A stretch of DNA of 64,000 nt. Source: Anthostomella pinea. Lineage: Eukaryota; Ascomycota; Sordariomycetes; Xylariales; Xylariaceae. Shown piece by piece: positions 28,490-41,400 of the stretch (position 1 is the stretch's first letter; every line of letters starts with the position of its first letter). Location: positions 3,968,001 to 4,032,000 of the forward strand of contig CAUWAG010000007.1 in assembly GCA_963556695.1 (NCBI GenBank). The letters are read 5' to 3'. The notes below the pieces were generated by a model that had not been told where the DNA came from, made no database searches, and saw nothing but the letters and a program-made list of their open reading frames with translations. The position numbers were made by a program, and so were the translations under genes.

Positions 28490-30331
28490 CTATCGCCCCA
28501 GCCTTCGAAACCAATTTGCCATGTTCTTCCATTTCTGATGTCGGCCTTGCTGTACGCCGGGAAGGGACTGTAGGCCAACTTGCTGGCCGAACTTATCGTC
28601 ACCAAGATTGTGTGACAGTGGCTGCGGAGGAAAGTAAGCAGAGACCGCCCGCCGTTCGGTTGGTAGTGGTGCAGGAGCCAACGTCGGGGTATGTTTCGGT
28701 ATGGCTTCGGTGTTTGAATCCAAAATGCCTGCGAGTGAGTTTTCTGGGGTTCTCTTCCTCGTGCCAACATTCCAATCACCACTGAAGGCACGTCTACCCA
28801 GCTTCGGCGTCCGCTCGAGCTCGCTACCACCAGGCAGGTCCTCACTTTCTCGCTGCATGGCCCTGCGCTTCTGCATAAACGCCGCACCGGTGGACGTCGC
28901 CCTTCTAGGGAGTGCCCCCTTCGGTGGTTGATCATTCGGAGGTCGCATAGCGGTTGGGCATTTCCTACGCCCCACCGCGTCCAAGTTGGGAGAATTTGGT
29001 GCCGACTCCGGAATGGGACCGAAAGACGAGCTGCGAGCCGGCAAACTCCCGTCCGTCGTAGAAGGGTAAACGGAAGCCGCTGGCGAGACCACATCTGTAG
29101 GTCTACAGTTGGGAGCCCAGCCGTGGCGGAGGGCCACCCAGATGGCTGAAATGGCTATGAACGACTTTTGCCATTCTTCGACCGGTTGGGTCCTCCGCTC
29201 CATGTGCGCTTGTTGGTCACCAGTTGGCGTACTAGGTGGAGACAATACCGTAGATGGCGGTGGGTATCGGCTGGCTGATTGGGAAACTGTGGTATAAGAA
29301 TCAAGTATGTCAAGGGAAGAATTGGTAAGTGTGGCCATGATGGGGTGACGCCGGCAGTTGGGATCAATGATACTGAAGGTGAACTTGTAGTCGGCTGATT
29401 GGGCCTTTGCCACGGGCGGTACAGTCGTCGTCGGTGTAGAAGGTAATGATCTAGATACGATTTGTTTGCGGACCCATCGAGCCGTGATCGTTTGGCCATT
29501 CGCATCGACCGATACGAACTCGTAGGAACAAGTTTTGCCATGAGACCGCGGGGTGGCTACCCAGACAGTCCCGTCTGCTAGGACAATCTCTGCTTTGTCC
29601 TCCGTCCTCAATGGGCTCAGAATGGCGATCAGGTCGCGCGACTTCATGGTTTCCTCATCATTGTCGCTATCGGACTCTGAAGATTGTGTCCCGTAATCCT
29701 CGCTTCTCACCAACATGATATCCTGGATGCTCAATTCTGTCTTGATCCGAGCCAGTCGAGGGAAGCGTTTTAGAAAGGGCGCGATAATCGACCTTGTAAT
29801 TGCAGACGAAGGGTAAACATCAATTGCCGGCCGTGGTCGTTGGCCAGCAGATACTTGTTGGACCTGAAGTAATAACGTTGGACGGGTATGGATTATACGT
29901 TGCTTGGTGCGCAGCTTCGGAGGAGGATGAGCAAGGATGTATGCAGTGCTCTGCCGCGGAGTGCGCCGCCGATTTCGACGAACCGAAGATGATTCCCGGC
30001 TGGCGTCGCTATCAGAAATGATCGAGACTTCATCTTCGCTCATGGCTGCTAGCCTAGAAGCCGGCACGTCACCCTCAGGTTCCTTGAACCTCACCACAGC
30101 TTCTGGTGTTTGATGCGAATCCACCGACAGACGTCTCGGCTGCTTTACAGAAGGAGCCGGGCCATCACAGGGCGAATGTCGAGTGTCGGGGTGATAAGTG
30201 TATGGTCGGCTTATAGGGGTTGCGAAGGCGGATCGTAGGAGAGGATTGCGTCGATGGCCGGCATTGGGAGCGTTGGCAGGCGGTCGGGAATACTCGTGAC
30301 CATGTAAGCTTGCGCCCGAGTGCAGGAACAT
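28490..30331 (-). CDS. Conserved-looking fungal protein of unknown function
   Basis: This single-exon frame of 613 residues starts at ATG 30331. I do not recognise a named family. Residues 1-125 are Pro/Ser/Arg-rich and probably disordered, with MSEDEVSIISDSD at about 97-109. Residues 125-345 look folded: PLRTEDKAEIVLADGTVWVAT, CSYEFVSVDANGQTITARWV and YKFTFSIIDPNCRRHPIMA suggest beta strands such as a PH-like fold, which is inference only. An acidic SSESDSDNDEE interrupts that part (217-227). A disordered region follows, then a basic-aromatic tail ending KWKNMANWFRRLGR, which could be amphipathic and membrane- or partner-binding. Codon use is host-like. The upstream region shared with GPI18 spans 3.1 kb. 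Confidence 0.75.
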   Translation of the reverse strand: MFLHSGASLHGHEYSRPPANAPNAGHRRNPLLRSAFATPISRPYTYHPDTRHSPCDGPAPSVKQPRRLSVDSHQTPEAVVRFKEPEGDVPASRLAAMSEDEVSIISDSDASRESSSVRRNRRRTPRQSTAYILAHPPPKLRTKQRIIHTRPTLLLQVQQVSAGQRPRPAIDVYPSSAITRSIIAPFLKRFPRLARIKTELSIQDIMLVRSEDYGTQSSESDSDNDEETMKSRDLIAILSPLRTEDKAEIVLADGTVWVATPRSHGKTCSYEFVSVDANGQTITARWVRKQIVSRSLPSTPTTTVPPVAKAQSADYKFTFSIIDPNCRRHPIMATLTNSSLDILDSYTTVSQSASRYPPPSTVLSPPSTPTGDQQAHMERRTQPVEEWQKSFIAISAIWVALRHGWAPNCRPTDVVSPAASVYPSTTDGSLPARSSSFGPIPESAPNSPNLDAVGRRKCPTAMRPPNDQPPKGALPRRATSTGAAFMQKRRAMQRESEDLPGGSELERTPKLGRRAFSGDWNVGTRKRTPENSLAGILDSNTEAIPKHTPTLAPAPLPTERRAVSAYFPPQPLSHNLGDDKFGQQVGLQSLPGVQQGRHQKWKNMANWFRRLGR

Positions 30332-33300
30332 GTTGAAAATGGTCTCTCATCGAGGATGTTGCTCTGGCACAGTTGGAGGACGACGAAGAAGGTTCGAGTA
30401 GACTTTGGCTCGGTTCGCAGCACGGTAGGTTGGTGCTCGATCAACACCAAATGCCACGCTCTATAGCATGGACAACCTTGTTGGTGCCCTTTCGCTTCCT
30501 TCCTCCTCTTCAATGATGTGCTAACAGAAATCGACGAAGACGCGCAGGAGACAGGGGCTTTCTTCCTAGTGCAGAAGGGACGACCACGATCACGATAGCA
30601 GTCAGATTCCGGGTCTTTATTCGGTCCAACGCGAAAGCGAGGCGGCTGGGCGGTCGGATAGTCTGGATGCTAGAGGGGCAGCGGGCACGTCAAGTAGAAA
30701 GCGCAGCAGCTCTCTAACTTGACTGAGAATAGGATAGGAGCTAACACATGGAGCTGGGTCAAATTGGCGATGGAGTGATGACTGACGACCTCGGGAGCGG
30801 GCAGGCTGGCAGGCCGTCAGGAGGATGGAGAATGGAACTTGGAAGCTCGGGCTCCAGGGGGGTTGCGACCACTAGTGGGAACCAGTGGATCTGATCGCCG
30901 CAAGGCAAGGCAGGCGGGCAGTGCGTGAACTTGGCGTCCCTGGCTTTAGTGGGGATTCAGGACCAATTGGCCATTCAGAAGCTCTGAATTGACGGCCGGG
31001 GGCTGCATGCAGGCATTCAATCGACACTCCCGCCGTCAAGCGAGATCCTTGGGACAGTCCAGCCGCCTCCTCCCGAGTCCTGCTCAAGTCCATCTCGCTT
31101 TCGCATCGCGTTTCTCGCATTTCTCGCATTGGCCACGAACCAACACCAGGCATTCCAACACGACTACGTAGCCTTCAACTCGCGCTATCTCACCACTATT
31201 ACGAAGAACGCTACGTACGCGCCCGAGTCCAGGTCTAGATTCTACTAGGCAAACCCGGTCTGGGATTCTGGGCTCGCCCGTCTCTTTGACAGTTCCTCGG
31301 CTTCAGGCTAATCCAGCCCACCGAGGGAAAAAAATCAGACAGACAGCTGCTCCAGCTGCCCCTATTTCTGCAACTCAAAGCCAAAACATCACCTCATTAT
31401 CCAAAGGGCATCCCCGCCCAAAAGCTTTCTCTGCTGCCCCTCACTGCCCGCCTCATCGCATTGTCCGAATACACTAGGCATCCCCTACGAAGTTTCGGTA
31501 GGAATATCTCACGATACCTTAAACTCCGGCTCCGGTTCATAAAACTCATAATATTGTGCTGTTTCATAACTTCCACAGGTATCGTTGCATACAAGTTCAT
31601 AGAGAAACTACCTATCAGGGGCCCCTGGCCTAGCGATCACGCTACTACTTCCAATGCCGCGATCCGGCGACCCACTGAGCTGTGAGCTTTGCCCTCTGGC
31701 CCTGCCCGAACACTGTCAGACTGTCCAGGACTCCAACCTCCAGGACGGGGAAAACGGCTCCCTGCTGAATTGAACACAATACCACAATGTGCAACTCTCC
31801 TGTACGCACTTCTCGTGTAAGATGCACAGGTTGGGTGTGTCTCTTCGCTGGAATACCGGTAAGCCGCAATAGTCGGTGAGGGTCGTCCTGATGAATCCAT
31901 GTCATCAAGTGTCTGACGCAGACGAGCTGCATCGGCATCGTCAAGGTTGATCATCCGCGGCCTTGGTACCCAATTTACTAGCCGAATCATTACCAATCAT
32001 GTTACCACGTAGGGCTGTTGTTATGTTTCTTATCCCCCTTTGCCTGCTATGTCTTGCTGTTGGGAGGTTTGTGTGCCACAGAATGCAAGGGTAGAGACAC
32101 ATTGCCATGCGGTTTGTGACGAGTCCCCTCCGTTCTAGGTCCTATGCAACTCGACCTAAGGCCGGACTATGCCCTACCCGATATACTGGAAGCAACTGGC
32201 AATGTGCATAGCAGCGAAGTCATTGTCAATATATCCTCCTTTGCGCCGATTTGGAGCGTTGGATCGCGGATCGCGAGTCCCGGCGCAGAGAATAAGATTA
32301 TGACGGATGAGACGCAGCCGGCCGGGAGATGAATAATCAATCGACCATCAATTCTTCCAGTCATGATCCGATATAATACGATAGTTGAACGTATGACGGT
32401 GGTCTATCACGAGTCCTGGCCTAAAACTACCCGAATATCAGCTCGACCAGCTAGGTTCGAGGCCTTACCAGCAGTGGGTGGGCAGAATAGAGGCCCAACT
32501 ATGAGCACCACGAGCTTTCATAAGCAGTCTGACGGATATTTTGGATCCTTCGAACCTTATGATACCTCGGGCTCCCGCGCGTCACACTAATTGCGACACG
32601 TGTAAAGCACGTAAGCCGGTTGGTCCAGCTTAAACCTAGGTAACAGGTTGTCTGGTGATCCAAATGCGTCGAGTCGAGTTAAAGTCCATCCAGGCGGGAG
32701 CCGCTGACGTGCCACTGGGTAAGCGAAAACGTAAGCAGAAGAAATGATAATCATCAGTTGGTTACATGGTTGTGTCTGACGCATCGTGCCACTGTCAACA
32801 GTAGTAGTTAGGTAGAATCCTTCGCAACCTCGGCTGATAATAATGGAAGTCATCACCAAGTTCCCCGAATCACACGATGTTTGCTCGGGCACGGGCTCTC
32901 AGCCTTACCGAGTTGTCCGAGTCCCGTCACTTGTCAGCATCTGATTGTTGGTTCTTGTCGGCCTTTTTTTTCGCACCAAACCCTTAGGTACATAGAGACC
33001 AGACGGATGACTTCCAAGTTCCGAATCCAACCCTGGCAGACAAGTTCAAAGGATACCCAGGTAGCAGTCAGCGGGCTGACTTCCATACACAAGTGAGCTG
33101 GGGAAAAGCTGAAGAGCTCAAGACCCGAGTGCTGGCAGAAGAAGAAGAGATACGCTTTCTATGCTTCCTTATGCCTGATAGGAATACCGAATCCAAATGA
33201 AGTCCTTCACGTTTCCTTGTCTTCGAGCAGAGCGTCTGGTCAGCTTGTCCAATTGGGAACTTCTGCATCTTGTTGTTGTGATTTGGAACAGTTCATCTAG

Positions 33301-33487
33301 ACATGGAATGATTCGACTGGTGTGGCTGGCCCTTATGTGGCTTGAAGCACCAGCCACCCCAGCCTAGCGTGTTTTCTCAAACACGTCAATATCTCGGTTC
33401 AAGACTCCCCTTTTCAAGGTGATTTGAAGTGAGAACCAACAGCAAGCATTGGTCAACCAGTTCGCTGCTCCAAGCTGCGCAACCGGG
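30332..33487. other. Long intergenic region; no gene supported
   Basis: It lies between the divergently transcribed unknown gene (minus) and GPI18 (plus). CT-rich, leader-like sequence occurs at 31040-31200 and 31280-31460, but the frames there (for example 31286-31477 and 31637-31996 minus) lack family features. I see no transposon ends. Confidence 0.45.
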
Positions 33488-34891
33488 ATGTTTCTGACGA
33501 TGTCATCCTTTGATGCCAGACACCCAGTCCAAGGTCTTCTTGGCGCCTTCCTCGCCTGGAAAGCTTTCCTGTTCGCCATCGCTGTTGGAAGCGCCGTGGG
33601 CCCAGCCTACGATACCTCGAGCACACTCATCACGACAGGGAGAGCTTCCTACGATGAATCGCCGCTCGACCTCGCCACGAGGCTGACGCGATGGGATGCC
33701 ATGTATTTCATCCAGGCCTCTCGCAGAGGCTACTTGTTTGAGCAGGAGTGGGCATTTGGGGCCGGCCTTCCCGCTGTTATTTCGGCACTAGCCAAAAGTT
33801 CGCTTCTATCAAGTAGTCGTACCGAGGACAAGACCCAACTAACATCGATAGCACTGGCCACTTCCGGTCTTGAGGCGGACGGCTCTCTCGAGTCCCTCAT
33901 TGGCATTTGCGTAGCCAATATCTCACACCTTCTGTCGGTCTTGGTGTTATATCAACTCGGTATGGTCGTCTTCAAGAACTCCCGGATGTCGTTCGTCGCG
34001 GCTCTGCTCCACATATTGTCGCCGGCCGGCATATTCCTATCGGCACCATACAACGAGAGCCCCTTCGCCTTACTCTCTTTCACGGGCTATTTATTCTTCG
34101 CAAAGGCTGTGCTCGGCGAGAAGCGGTCACTAGCACACGATGTGAGCCTGGTGGCATCTGGCATGTGGTTCGGCTTTGCTCTCACATTCCGCAGCAACGG
34201 GATCTTGAATGGGATCCCGTTTGCCGCCGAGCTTCTTCGTGAGCTCTCGTCTCCGCCGACCCTGGACAGTGTTCGAAGACGGGTGGCTCTGGTCGTCGGT
34301 GGCTCGGCCGTAGCAATCGGGTTTATCCTGCCCCAAGTTACGGCTTACCGAACATTCTGCTATGAGGCTTCAACCACTGATTTACGGCCGTGGTGTACCC
34401 GACGGCTCCCCAGCATCTACTCTTTCGTCCAGGAACACTACTGGTCAGTATCCCTCACCCTATCTATAGAAGCCTCTAATATCCAAGTTAGGAACGTGGG
34501 CTTCCTCCGCTACTGGACCCCTCCCAACATACCCCTGTTCATTCTGGCTGCGCCTATGTTGTACCTTCTAGGGAAGTCGGGATTGGACATACTGTCGAAG
34601 CCAGATCGCCTTTCCACAGCCGTAACCAACCCGAGAGTATTGTCGAATACGATTGCATTGCTTCGGTCAATGGCTTCAGCTCAGCTCATCCTGACCGTCC
34701 TAGCCATTACAACATATCACATCCAGATTATCACCAGAATCTCATCCGGATATCCAATTCTGTATTGGTGGATCGCAAACTGCTTGACCGATTCCAAGAT
34801 TGCGCGCTTTGGTGGCAACGTTGTGGTCTTCATGGTCATGTATGCCGGCATCCAGGGGGCCCTGTTTGCTTCCTTTCTCCCACCAGCCTGA
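33488..34891 (+). CDS. GPI18: GPI mannosyltransferase 2 (Gpi18/PIG-V)
   Basis: The product adds the second mannose to the GPI-anchor precursor in the ER membrane. RWDAMYFIQASRRGYLFEQE (from about residue 68) is the hallmark PIG-V segment, with the catalytic-type Asp in the RWD. Further family motifs are LSPAGIFLSAPYNESPFALL and SNGILNGIPF, with repeated hydrophobic helices throughout. A 48-nt intron (34444-34491, GTCAGT..GTTAG) is inferred. Removing it joins QEHYW to NVGFLRYWTPPNIP, the family reading, and leaves 451 residues. Because 48 is divisible by three, the frame stays open if the intron is retained. The start is ATG 33488 or ATG 33500; the frame extends upstream without an ATG. Confidence 0.9.
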   Translation: MFLTMSSFDARHPVQGLLGAFLAWKAFLFAIAVGSAVGPAYDTSSTLITTGRASYDESPLDLATRLTRWDAMYFIQASRRGYLFEQEWAFGAGLPAVISALAKSSLLSSSRTEDKTQLTSIALATSGLEADGSLESLIGICVANISHLLSVLVLYQLGMVVFKNSRMSFVAALLHILSPAGIFLSAPYNESPFALLSFTGYLFFAKAVLGEKRSLAHDVSLVASGMWFGFALTFRSNGILNGIPFAAELLRELSSPPTLDSVRRRVALVVGGSAVAIGFILPQVTAYRTFCYEASTTDLRPWCTRRLPSIYSFVQEHYWSVSLTLSIEASNIQVRNVGFLRYWTPPNIPLFILAAPMLYLLGKSGLDILSKPDRLSTAVTNPRVLSNTIALLRSMASAQLILTVLAITTYHIQIITRISSGYPILYWWIANCLTDSKIARFGGNVVVFMVMYAGIQGALFASFLPPA

Positions 34892-35571
34892 AATACATAC
34901 TTCATTGCACTACCAGAACCAGTCGAAGCCTGTGTTTTCATAACAACCCCTGTGCCTTCATAATCAACATACTTGGCAGGCGGTCTTCTGCGGTCCTTGA
35001 TGATAACCGTACAATTTTCGCGTCTTGCGTCCGTTGGAGTAGTCAAAGGACTATGCGGGTCATTCATCTTACTGCCTTACATATTTCATTCAAAGGCCAG
35101 CGGACCCATCTTCTCAAGCGTCAAGCAACCTGAAGCCTGCAGAATATGCACAACGAAATGCAGCCCAGACGTGCATATCACTACATGTGTACTCTATCTC
35201 ACTATTGCAGAACAAAGCCAGTCCCGCCGTCATGAAGGCCATGTATGTATGTGATGCACTTTGCTAGACTGCGCTTGTGATTTCCTGGTGTCGTCGGACC
35301 TGAAACCCCATCTCATACCTAACAACTATAAACTGCAACGAGACTCCGGTCTTGACGGAAAGGGGGAGTCAGTCTCTCCTGCTGATTCAAATTGACTTAT
35401 TTGATACGAGGTATTGGCGTTTCCGGGTACTAAGACTGACACGCATAACAGCTTAAGGCTTGACATCCCCTAAGAGGGTCAGCTTTCCGTCTTGGTTGCC
35501 GCTGTCGTTGTCGCCTCACGCGGTTGAGAAGCCGGCAGTGATACGAGAGGGGTAAGCTGGTGGCTTGTAAC
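34892..35571. other. Intergenic between GPI18 and the YTH gene
   Basis: It contains the GPI18 3' end and the YTH upstream region. I see nothing distinctive. Confidence 0.45.
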
Positions 35572-38459
35572 ATGGGAATGCCAACCAACTCCCCCAGCTT
35601 GAAAGGACGGGAGATGGAACTACGACGTATCCTCTTGAAGATGACCCAGCAGCGATCTCGGCCTCCTGGCAAACGGACCATCGCCACCCCGGGTCCACGC
35701 AGCTGCCCGGGCACGTACGAGAAGGCGTCAAGAGTGAGCTCGGCGAGCAGAGATGGCAAGGTCACTGCCCATGGAGCACTGGTTCGACCTGACATCGTCG
35801 ATGCCTCTACTTCCTCGCCGACGCCGAGCCCTTCTACGGGGCCATCTGCAAGTGCACAGATACTGAATCAGGGTATGAGCCCTGGTGGTGAAAATTCGCA
35901 CCACCCCATCTTGGGCCCTGGACTTTCCTCTGGTGTTTCCAACTCCTCTCTTCCACACACCAACTCCCACACAGCTGGGAAGAAGGACCATCAACCATAC
36001 CAGCATCATCCCCAGACACATCTGTCTGCAGGCTGCATGGCTGGCAACATGGCTGATGATCACTTCTACTCAGATGAGGACTACCTGAGAATGGAGTACA
36101 AAGGTAACCACTGAGCAATGGAGATGTTTCATTGGGAGTTGCATTCCAAGTATGCTAACCCTACTGCAGGAGACTCCGAAAAGGATGCTAACGATGCCTT
36201 CAACGAGTTCATCAACTATCCGGAGACCGAGTCATCATCTGGCCCGTATCACCCCGACATGGACAAAACCTACGATCAACAGGTGAGTGCCCCGGGTCAC
36301 CGCTAGTTCGCAGAGGGAATGATCAGTTTCAGAGGGACTCGTTATTCTAAAGGACTGCCCGTGCATTGATCACTCCTTCCAGGTGATGGATGCTACTAAT
36401 TTTCCTTCGTTTGCATGACCCCGAATTCCGGCAGCAGTACTAATTCCTCCATGATCCACCAGGACGAAGCTTTTGACCAACTCCAACAACCTACAAACTT
36501 GCCCAGCTTCCAGTACGACGGATCGGCTGACGAACCCCGACAGACAACTGAATACAAATCGTGCTCGCTTTTTACATCCGACCGCGAGCCTGCGCTGCGT
36601 CGTGCTGGGCAGCGAGTTACTTTAGGCGAGTATATGCAGCGAATGACCACCCGAGGAAACCAAGGCACCCAGGCAGCTGCAACTTCAACTTCTCTGAGCA
36701 ACCGAGGAAACCAACGCAACCAGCCAACTGCAACTCCCACTACTCTGGGCAACCGAGGAAGTCAAAGCAACCAAGCAGCTGCAAATTCGACTTCTCTAAC
36801 TACCGCGAATCTACATAAGGCCACGATGGCAATCAACAAGAACACCGGTGCCGGCTTCGTAGTCACCCGCAACAGCCATGGCCACTCCGTCACGCTCGAC
36901 CTGAACAAGATCGCGGCCACCAGCCCTAACATGGCTGATGACCTTGCGGACTGGCTCCAGTTGACACAATGGCACAATATTGACTTCAGAAAGCACGAGC
37001 TGACCCGCCACCGCCAGTTGCAGGAGATCGAAGCGGAGGAGGCCAAGATCGAGGCGAAGAAACAGCAGCTCCTGGCGACTTCATACATGTACAAGCCGGT
37101 GCACGCCGACACTCAGGTCACACCTCAGATGCGAGACTCTCAGATGCGAGACTCTCATATGCGAGACGGTCTTCCGGGCCCTGAGGCATACTACAACTCC
37201 CCTACGCCTCAGCATTGCCCGACCCCCACCCGCAGCATCTCCAAGCCTGCTGATGACCATTGGAACAACGATGCCGACGGTGGCTTCTATGGCGCAGACG
37301 CACGTGAGAACACCAGCGCTCTTATGCAAGATGACGAGTACAGCTACGATGATCCCCAGGAGACCAAGCCGAGACCTGGTCGCACGCAGGCCACCCGATC
37401 CGTCCGCGACCGCGACCGCTCTGCCTCACCCCGTCGTTCGCGAGACGAAAGCGTTGACTCCCGCCGAAACTACAGCTACCGTAACCGTGGTGACTGCCGG
37501 CGCGACGGAGAACGCCCCGGTCTCTCGCACGCTGCCCAGCGCAGCCTGGCGTCGCGCATCACTCGCCCTGACGCCTACACCGAGCGCCGCGAGTACCGTG
37601 ACGAGCGCAGCGGACGCGCCTCGCCCCAGCGACGGGAGCGAGATGAGCCTCCGAAACGGGACTTTCCGCGCGAGCGTCGCTACCGCGGGTTTGCCAAGAA
37701 GATCGACCTGGGCAACCACCGAGGTGAGTTATACCTTCTGTTTTTACTGTTTCACACAAGCACACCAAAACACGTACACCTAAGGGACCAATGCTCACAC
37801 AGACTACTTACTTGCCTACTATACAGACACCCGATTCTTTATCATGAAGTGCTACAACTTTTGCAACGTCTACGACTCCATGGATGAGGGCCTCTGGGCC
37901 ACGCAGCCCCAGAACGAGGAGATGCTGAGCAAGGCTTTCACCGAGTGCAAGAATGTCATCCTGTTCTTCTCAACCAACAAGTCGCATGCTTTCCAGGGCT
38001 ATGTAAGTAACTCCCATCTGTTGTTTTATCGGCCCCGTAACTACCTTCTTTCGGTTCCATCATACCATCCAACTTGTCAGAGACACTTAACCTGTCCATT
38101 TGCCCCTGACCACCACCACAACCACCCAAACCTAACCAACCGGACCCCCAAACTAACACGCCCAACAACAGGCCCGCATGACGTCCCTCCCCTCGGTCGC
38201 CACGGCGCGCCCGCGCTGGTGGGCCAGCATCAACTGGAAGATCTCGGAGCCGTTCGAGGTGGAGTGGCTCAGCAAGATGGCCGTCGACGATGTGCACGTG
38301 CGCCACATCGCCAACCCGCTCAACGACGGCCTGTCGGTCACGCGCGGCCGCGACGGCCAGGAGATCGATGCCGACGCCGGCCGCGAGCTCGTGTTCCTCA
38401 TGAACAACCGCGCCGCGATCGACATGAAGGACGGGGAGCGGTTCCGGGCCCGGCGCTAG
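35572..38459 (+). CDS. YTH-domain RNA-binding protein (putative m6A reader)
   Basis: Five exons are inferred: 35572-36103, 36170-36282, 36463-37723, 37827-38002 and 38172-38459. Phases agree throughout and give 789 residues. The YTH domain is C-terminal (about 636-775): TRFFIMKCYNFCNVYDSM, GLWATQPQNEE, VILFFSTNKSHAFQGYARM, RWWASINWKISEPFEVEWL. Trp659 and the Trp710-716 group are candidates for the aromatic cage that holds N6-methyladenosine. The N-terminal two thirds are disordered: a threefold repeat of about 17 residues (RGNQ..Q..AT.T.L.N, about 283-333), an RDSQMRDSHMRDG repeat and an RS/RD-rich stretch before the domain. Intron 3 (36283-36462) is set by TACTAAT 20 nt before CCACCAG. The first exon and start are the least certain part. 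Confidence 0.85.
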
Positions 38460-41400
38460 GCGGGTTGGTAGGAGACGGGCATGGGACAGGCAGGACAGCA
38501 AGGCCATTCGCTCGGTCGATCACACCAGACCATCAGCAAACATCATCGCCGACCTGCAACACCTTTTTGCCGAGATGATACAGATGAAGCCACCGCACAC
38601 ATGTCTCAAGATCGATGCGAAGCTTCTCGGATTTCAGTCATCTGTCTCTCACTACGCACCCGTCTGACGCTGATAGACTGAAGGCGTGGAAATCCGCAAC
38701 CCCCGTACTGTCGACTGCCGACTGCCGACTGCCCTACTGCCGCATACTCCCGTCCATTCCTCGGTGACGCACCCTTGCAGATGCCTTCCGCGTCGCAGGT
38801 CTTGGTCGCTGCTCTCTCCTACCTACCTCCTCGCCACCTTTCATTCGATCTTCCATCCAGTCAGTACCTTTACCCTCCACTGGTCTGGGAAGCACCACAC
38901 ACTTGCTCATGCAACAGTCACTAATTCCAGGTCAATCGCTGGGTGCAGAGATTGCCAGTTGAATTTATTTGCACGCTAGCTTGACCGACTTCAAGATCAA
39001 CCAATATCATCTCAACATCACCAGATCCTCGACTCGACATTGGAGGGACTACGGACCCCCAACTCTTCTAAAAGCACGTTGTTACGGGCAACTAAGAGAC
39101 CAACCCCTAAGACCAGTGCAGCATTATCGCTAGTTGTTCCTGACTGCTGCGGGTCCGGGGCAGGATTTTTGCCTGAGGAAACTAGACCTTGATTATTGGT
39201 TAGGGACTATGAATCTGGACTAACTTCTGGGCGACATTTGCTTTCAATTGGGGCGGAGACCTGGCAGCCCTGGATCGATGGACATGGCTGTTCATCCGAA
39301 TATAACCGGCAACCCCTGTTATGTTCAAATACTTCACAAGAGGCAATATGGTTGGTAACACCTGGAACTTCCTGAACCAAGTCTGCCGATTGATCACGCA
39401 CGAACTCCATGTTCTCAAGGGGGCTGCAGAATTATCAGCACAACCATCTGGGATACGCAAGACCGGGACAACATCACATTGCTTCTATTTCTACTGCAAG
39501 TTACCGCTTCAGATACATATCGAGATATCTGGCCTGCTCTGGTGGCTGACGGATAGGGCTGCTTGCCCTCATTCGCAGTCACTTGCAGGCTACAACTAAA
39601 TCAATATTTTCCTAACATGGCTTTGACTTTGACATTGAACACTGACGTGACGTGAACACTTAATGGAAGGGGGTTCTACCTAAGTGATTACCTCGCGGAA
39701 TCTAGGTAAGTCCAGGTCAACACATTCAGGTAACTTAGTATCCCGAGTGCCAACCCATCTACATTGAGTCCCTGATACGGTCTGCCTCACCTCAACTTAG
39801 AGATCATGACTGCTGTAGGCCTACGGTGAACCCATGTCATGATGGATAGCATATGCCTCAGGTCCGACGAGCCTCGAGCCCGCAATACCGTCGGCTTTGC
39901 GACGGACATCGATCCCTTGCCAGCGCGGCCGAGTGGCGGACAATCCCGTCCTTACACGGGGCATCGGCGGCCTAGAAAGCTCCTCCATCTGCTTCCGAGT
40001 TCTGAAACCACTTCACGATACCCAACTTTCAGCGGGGCCAAGCAGAGCGGAGCCGACAAGCTTCTTTCTCTATGACAACGTCCCCTTGAGCAAATCCCGC
40101 GACTGCTTGCAGCTCGCTGCAAATCTTCGGTGTGCATATGTAGGTGTGTTTGCGGCGGTGGCTGGGGCCGTTCCTTGCTGCTGAAGAACGCAATGCGATG
40201 CGCTCACCGCATCGCATCGCACTGCATTGCATTGCGTTGCATGCAAGTGACGCCTCTGCTCAGGCTGCTGCTGACGTCAGTAGGAAGCATGGCGAGCCTC
40301 GGTGCAGGAGAGCGGGGGATGTTTGCATGTTTGCACGAGGCCAAAGCGTCGTCGAAGTCCGGGGTAGGGTTTCGATCCTTCACAATGTTTCGAGCGGCGA
40401 TACTGTGAAGAAGACTGCCCGTTCTCGAGGGCTCGAACCGTCTCTCTCACCCACTGTTACCTGCCTGACTGAGAAGCGGATTGCGAAGCAGCGGTGAACA
40501 CCAGAACATTGCAGCGTCTGGCTCGCAACGGGAACTAGATCTGACCTGCAGCTACTGTAGGGTTTCAAGATCCCCTGCGCCGTGCAGGTGTGACTCTGCA
40601 AGGATCCCGGCTCGTGAGTCCACTTGCGGTGCGACACTGCGCAGGGCTGGTTCGAGGATATTTTCGACTCTGCGAGAGCGCGAGGATAATTGTTTCGCTG
40701 GTGCTGGAGCGTATGCCATGGCACGTTGTGACAGCACTTATTACACATTGACCAAAGATGTCATTGGACGAATCTTTGACTCAAAGACGACTCTAAGATG
40801 CGATGGTATTCGATGCATCCATCCTTCAACCTCAAATATGTAAGCTCATCACATCCGGTCGTGGAAGCTTCCCCGGCTCCATCGTGTGGGGTAACACTTG
40901 GCAAGACTCAAGACCAGGGTCTAAGTTCCGCGGTCTCAGAGATCACGGCCTCGGCGCATCCTTCTTGAGGAATGTCGGTCTGATCTGATATCACGGTGCC
41001 CGTCTTGAGGCTGAAGGAACGACGGGACCGAGTTCGATGGCTGAAACTCTGCCATGTACTAAAGGAGGAGGCCAGGCGCGAATAGGCCTCGGAATCCGCG
41101 GGCCGGAAACCGTGTATTATTGCAGGTGTTATGAAGGTCTGCAAGGTATGTAGGGCAGCTCTCTGCGAGAAGGATGATGATATGATCATATAGGTAGTAA
41201 GCGCATCTCTTCGGTAAGCGTCAAGCGACCAGTGTAATGCTTGGATGGCGCCTCTGGAGGCATGTTGAGTTAGCCACTTATGTGAGAGTTCAGAGCGACG
41301 ATGCTTGACGATCGGTTCAACAGATCTGCCAGCTGTTTGGAGGCCCGAGCAGGCAAGAAGATCCTGCCATGTCAAAGCCCTGCTCGCACGGGACTCCGTG

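Noticed and set aside
31637..31996. 119-residue minus-strand frame
   Set aside because: No family features, no supporting splice pattern, and another frame from the same ATG is short.
33449..33487. GPI18 extension upstream of ATG 33488
   Set aside because: The frame is open but starts at TTG, not ATG; ATG 33488 or 33500 fits the family.
37253..37783. 176-residue plus-strand frame inside the YTH gene
   Set aside because: Shadow in another frame of the RS/RD-rich linker; the main frame joins correctly to the YTH domain.
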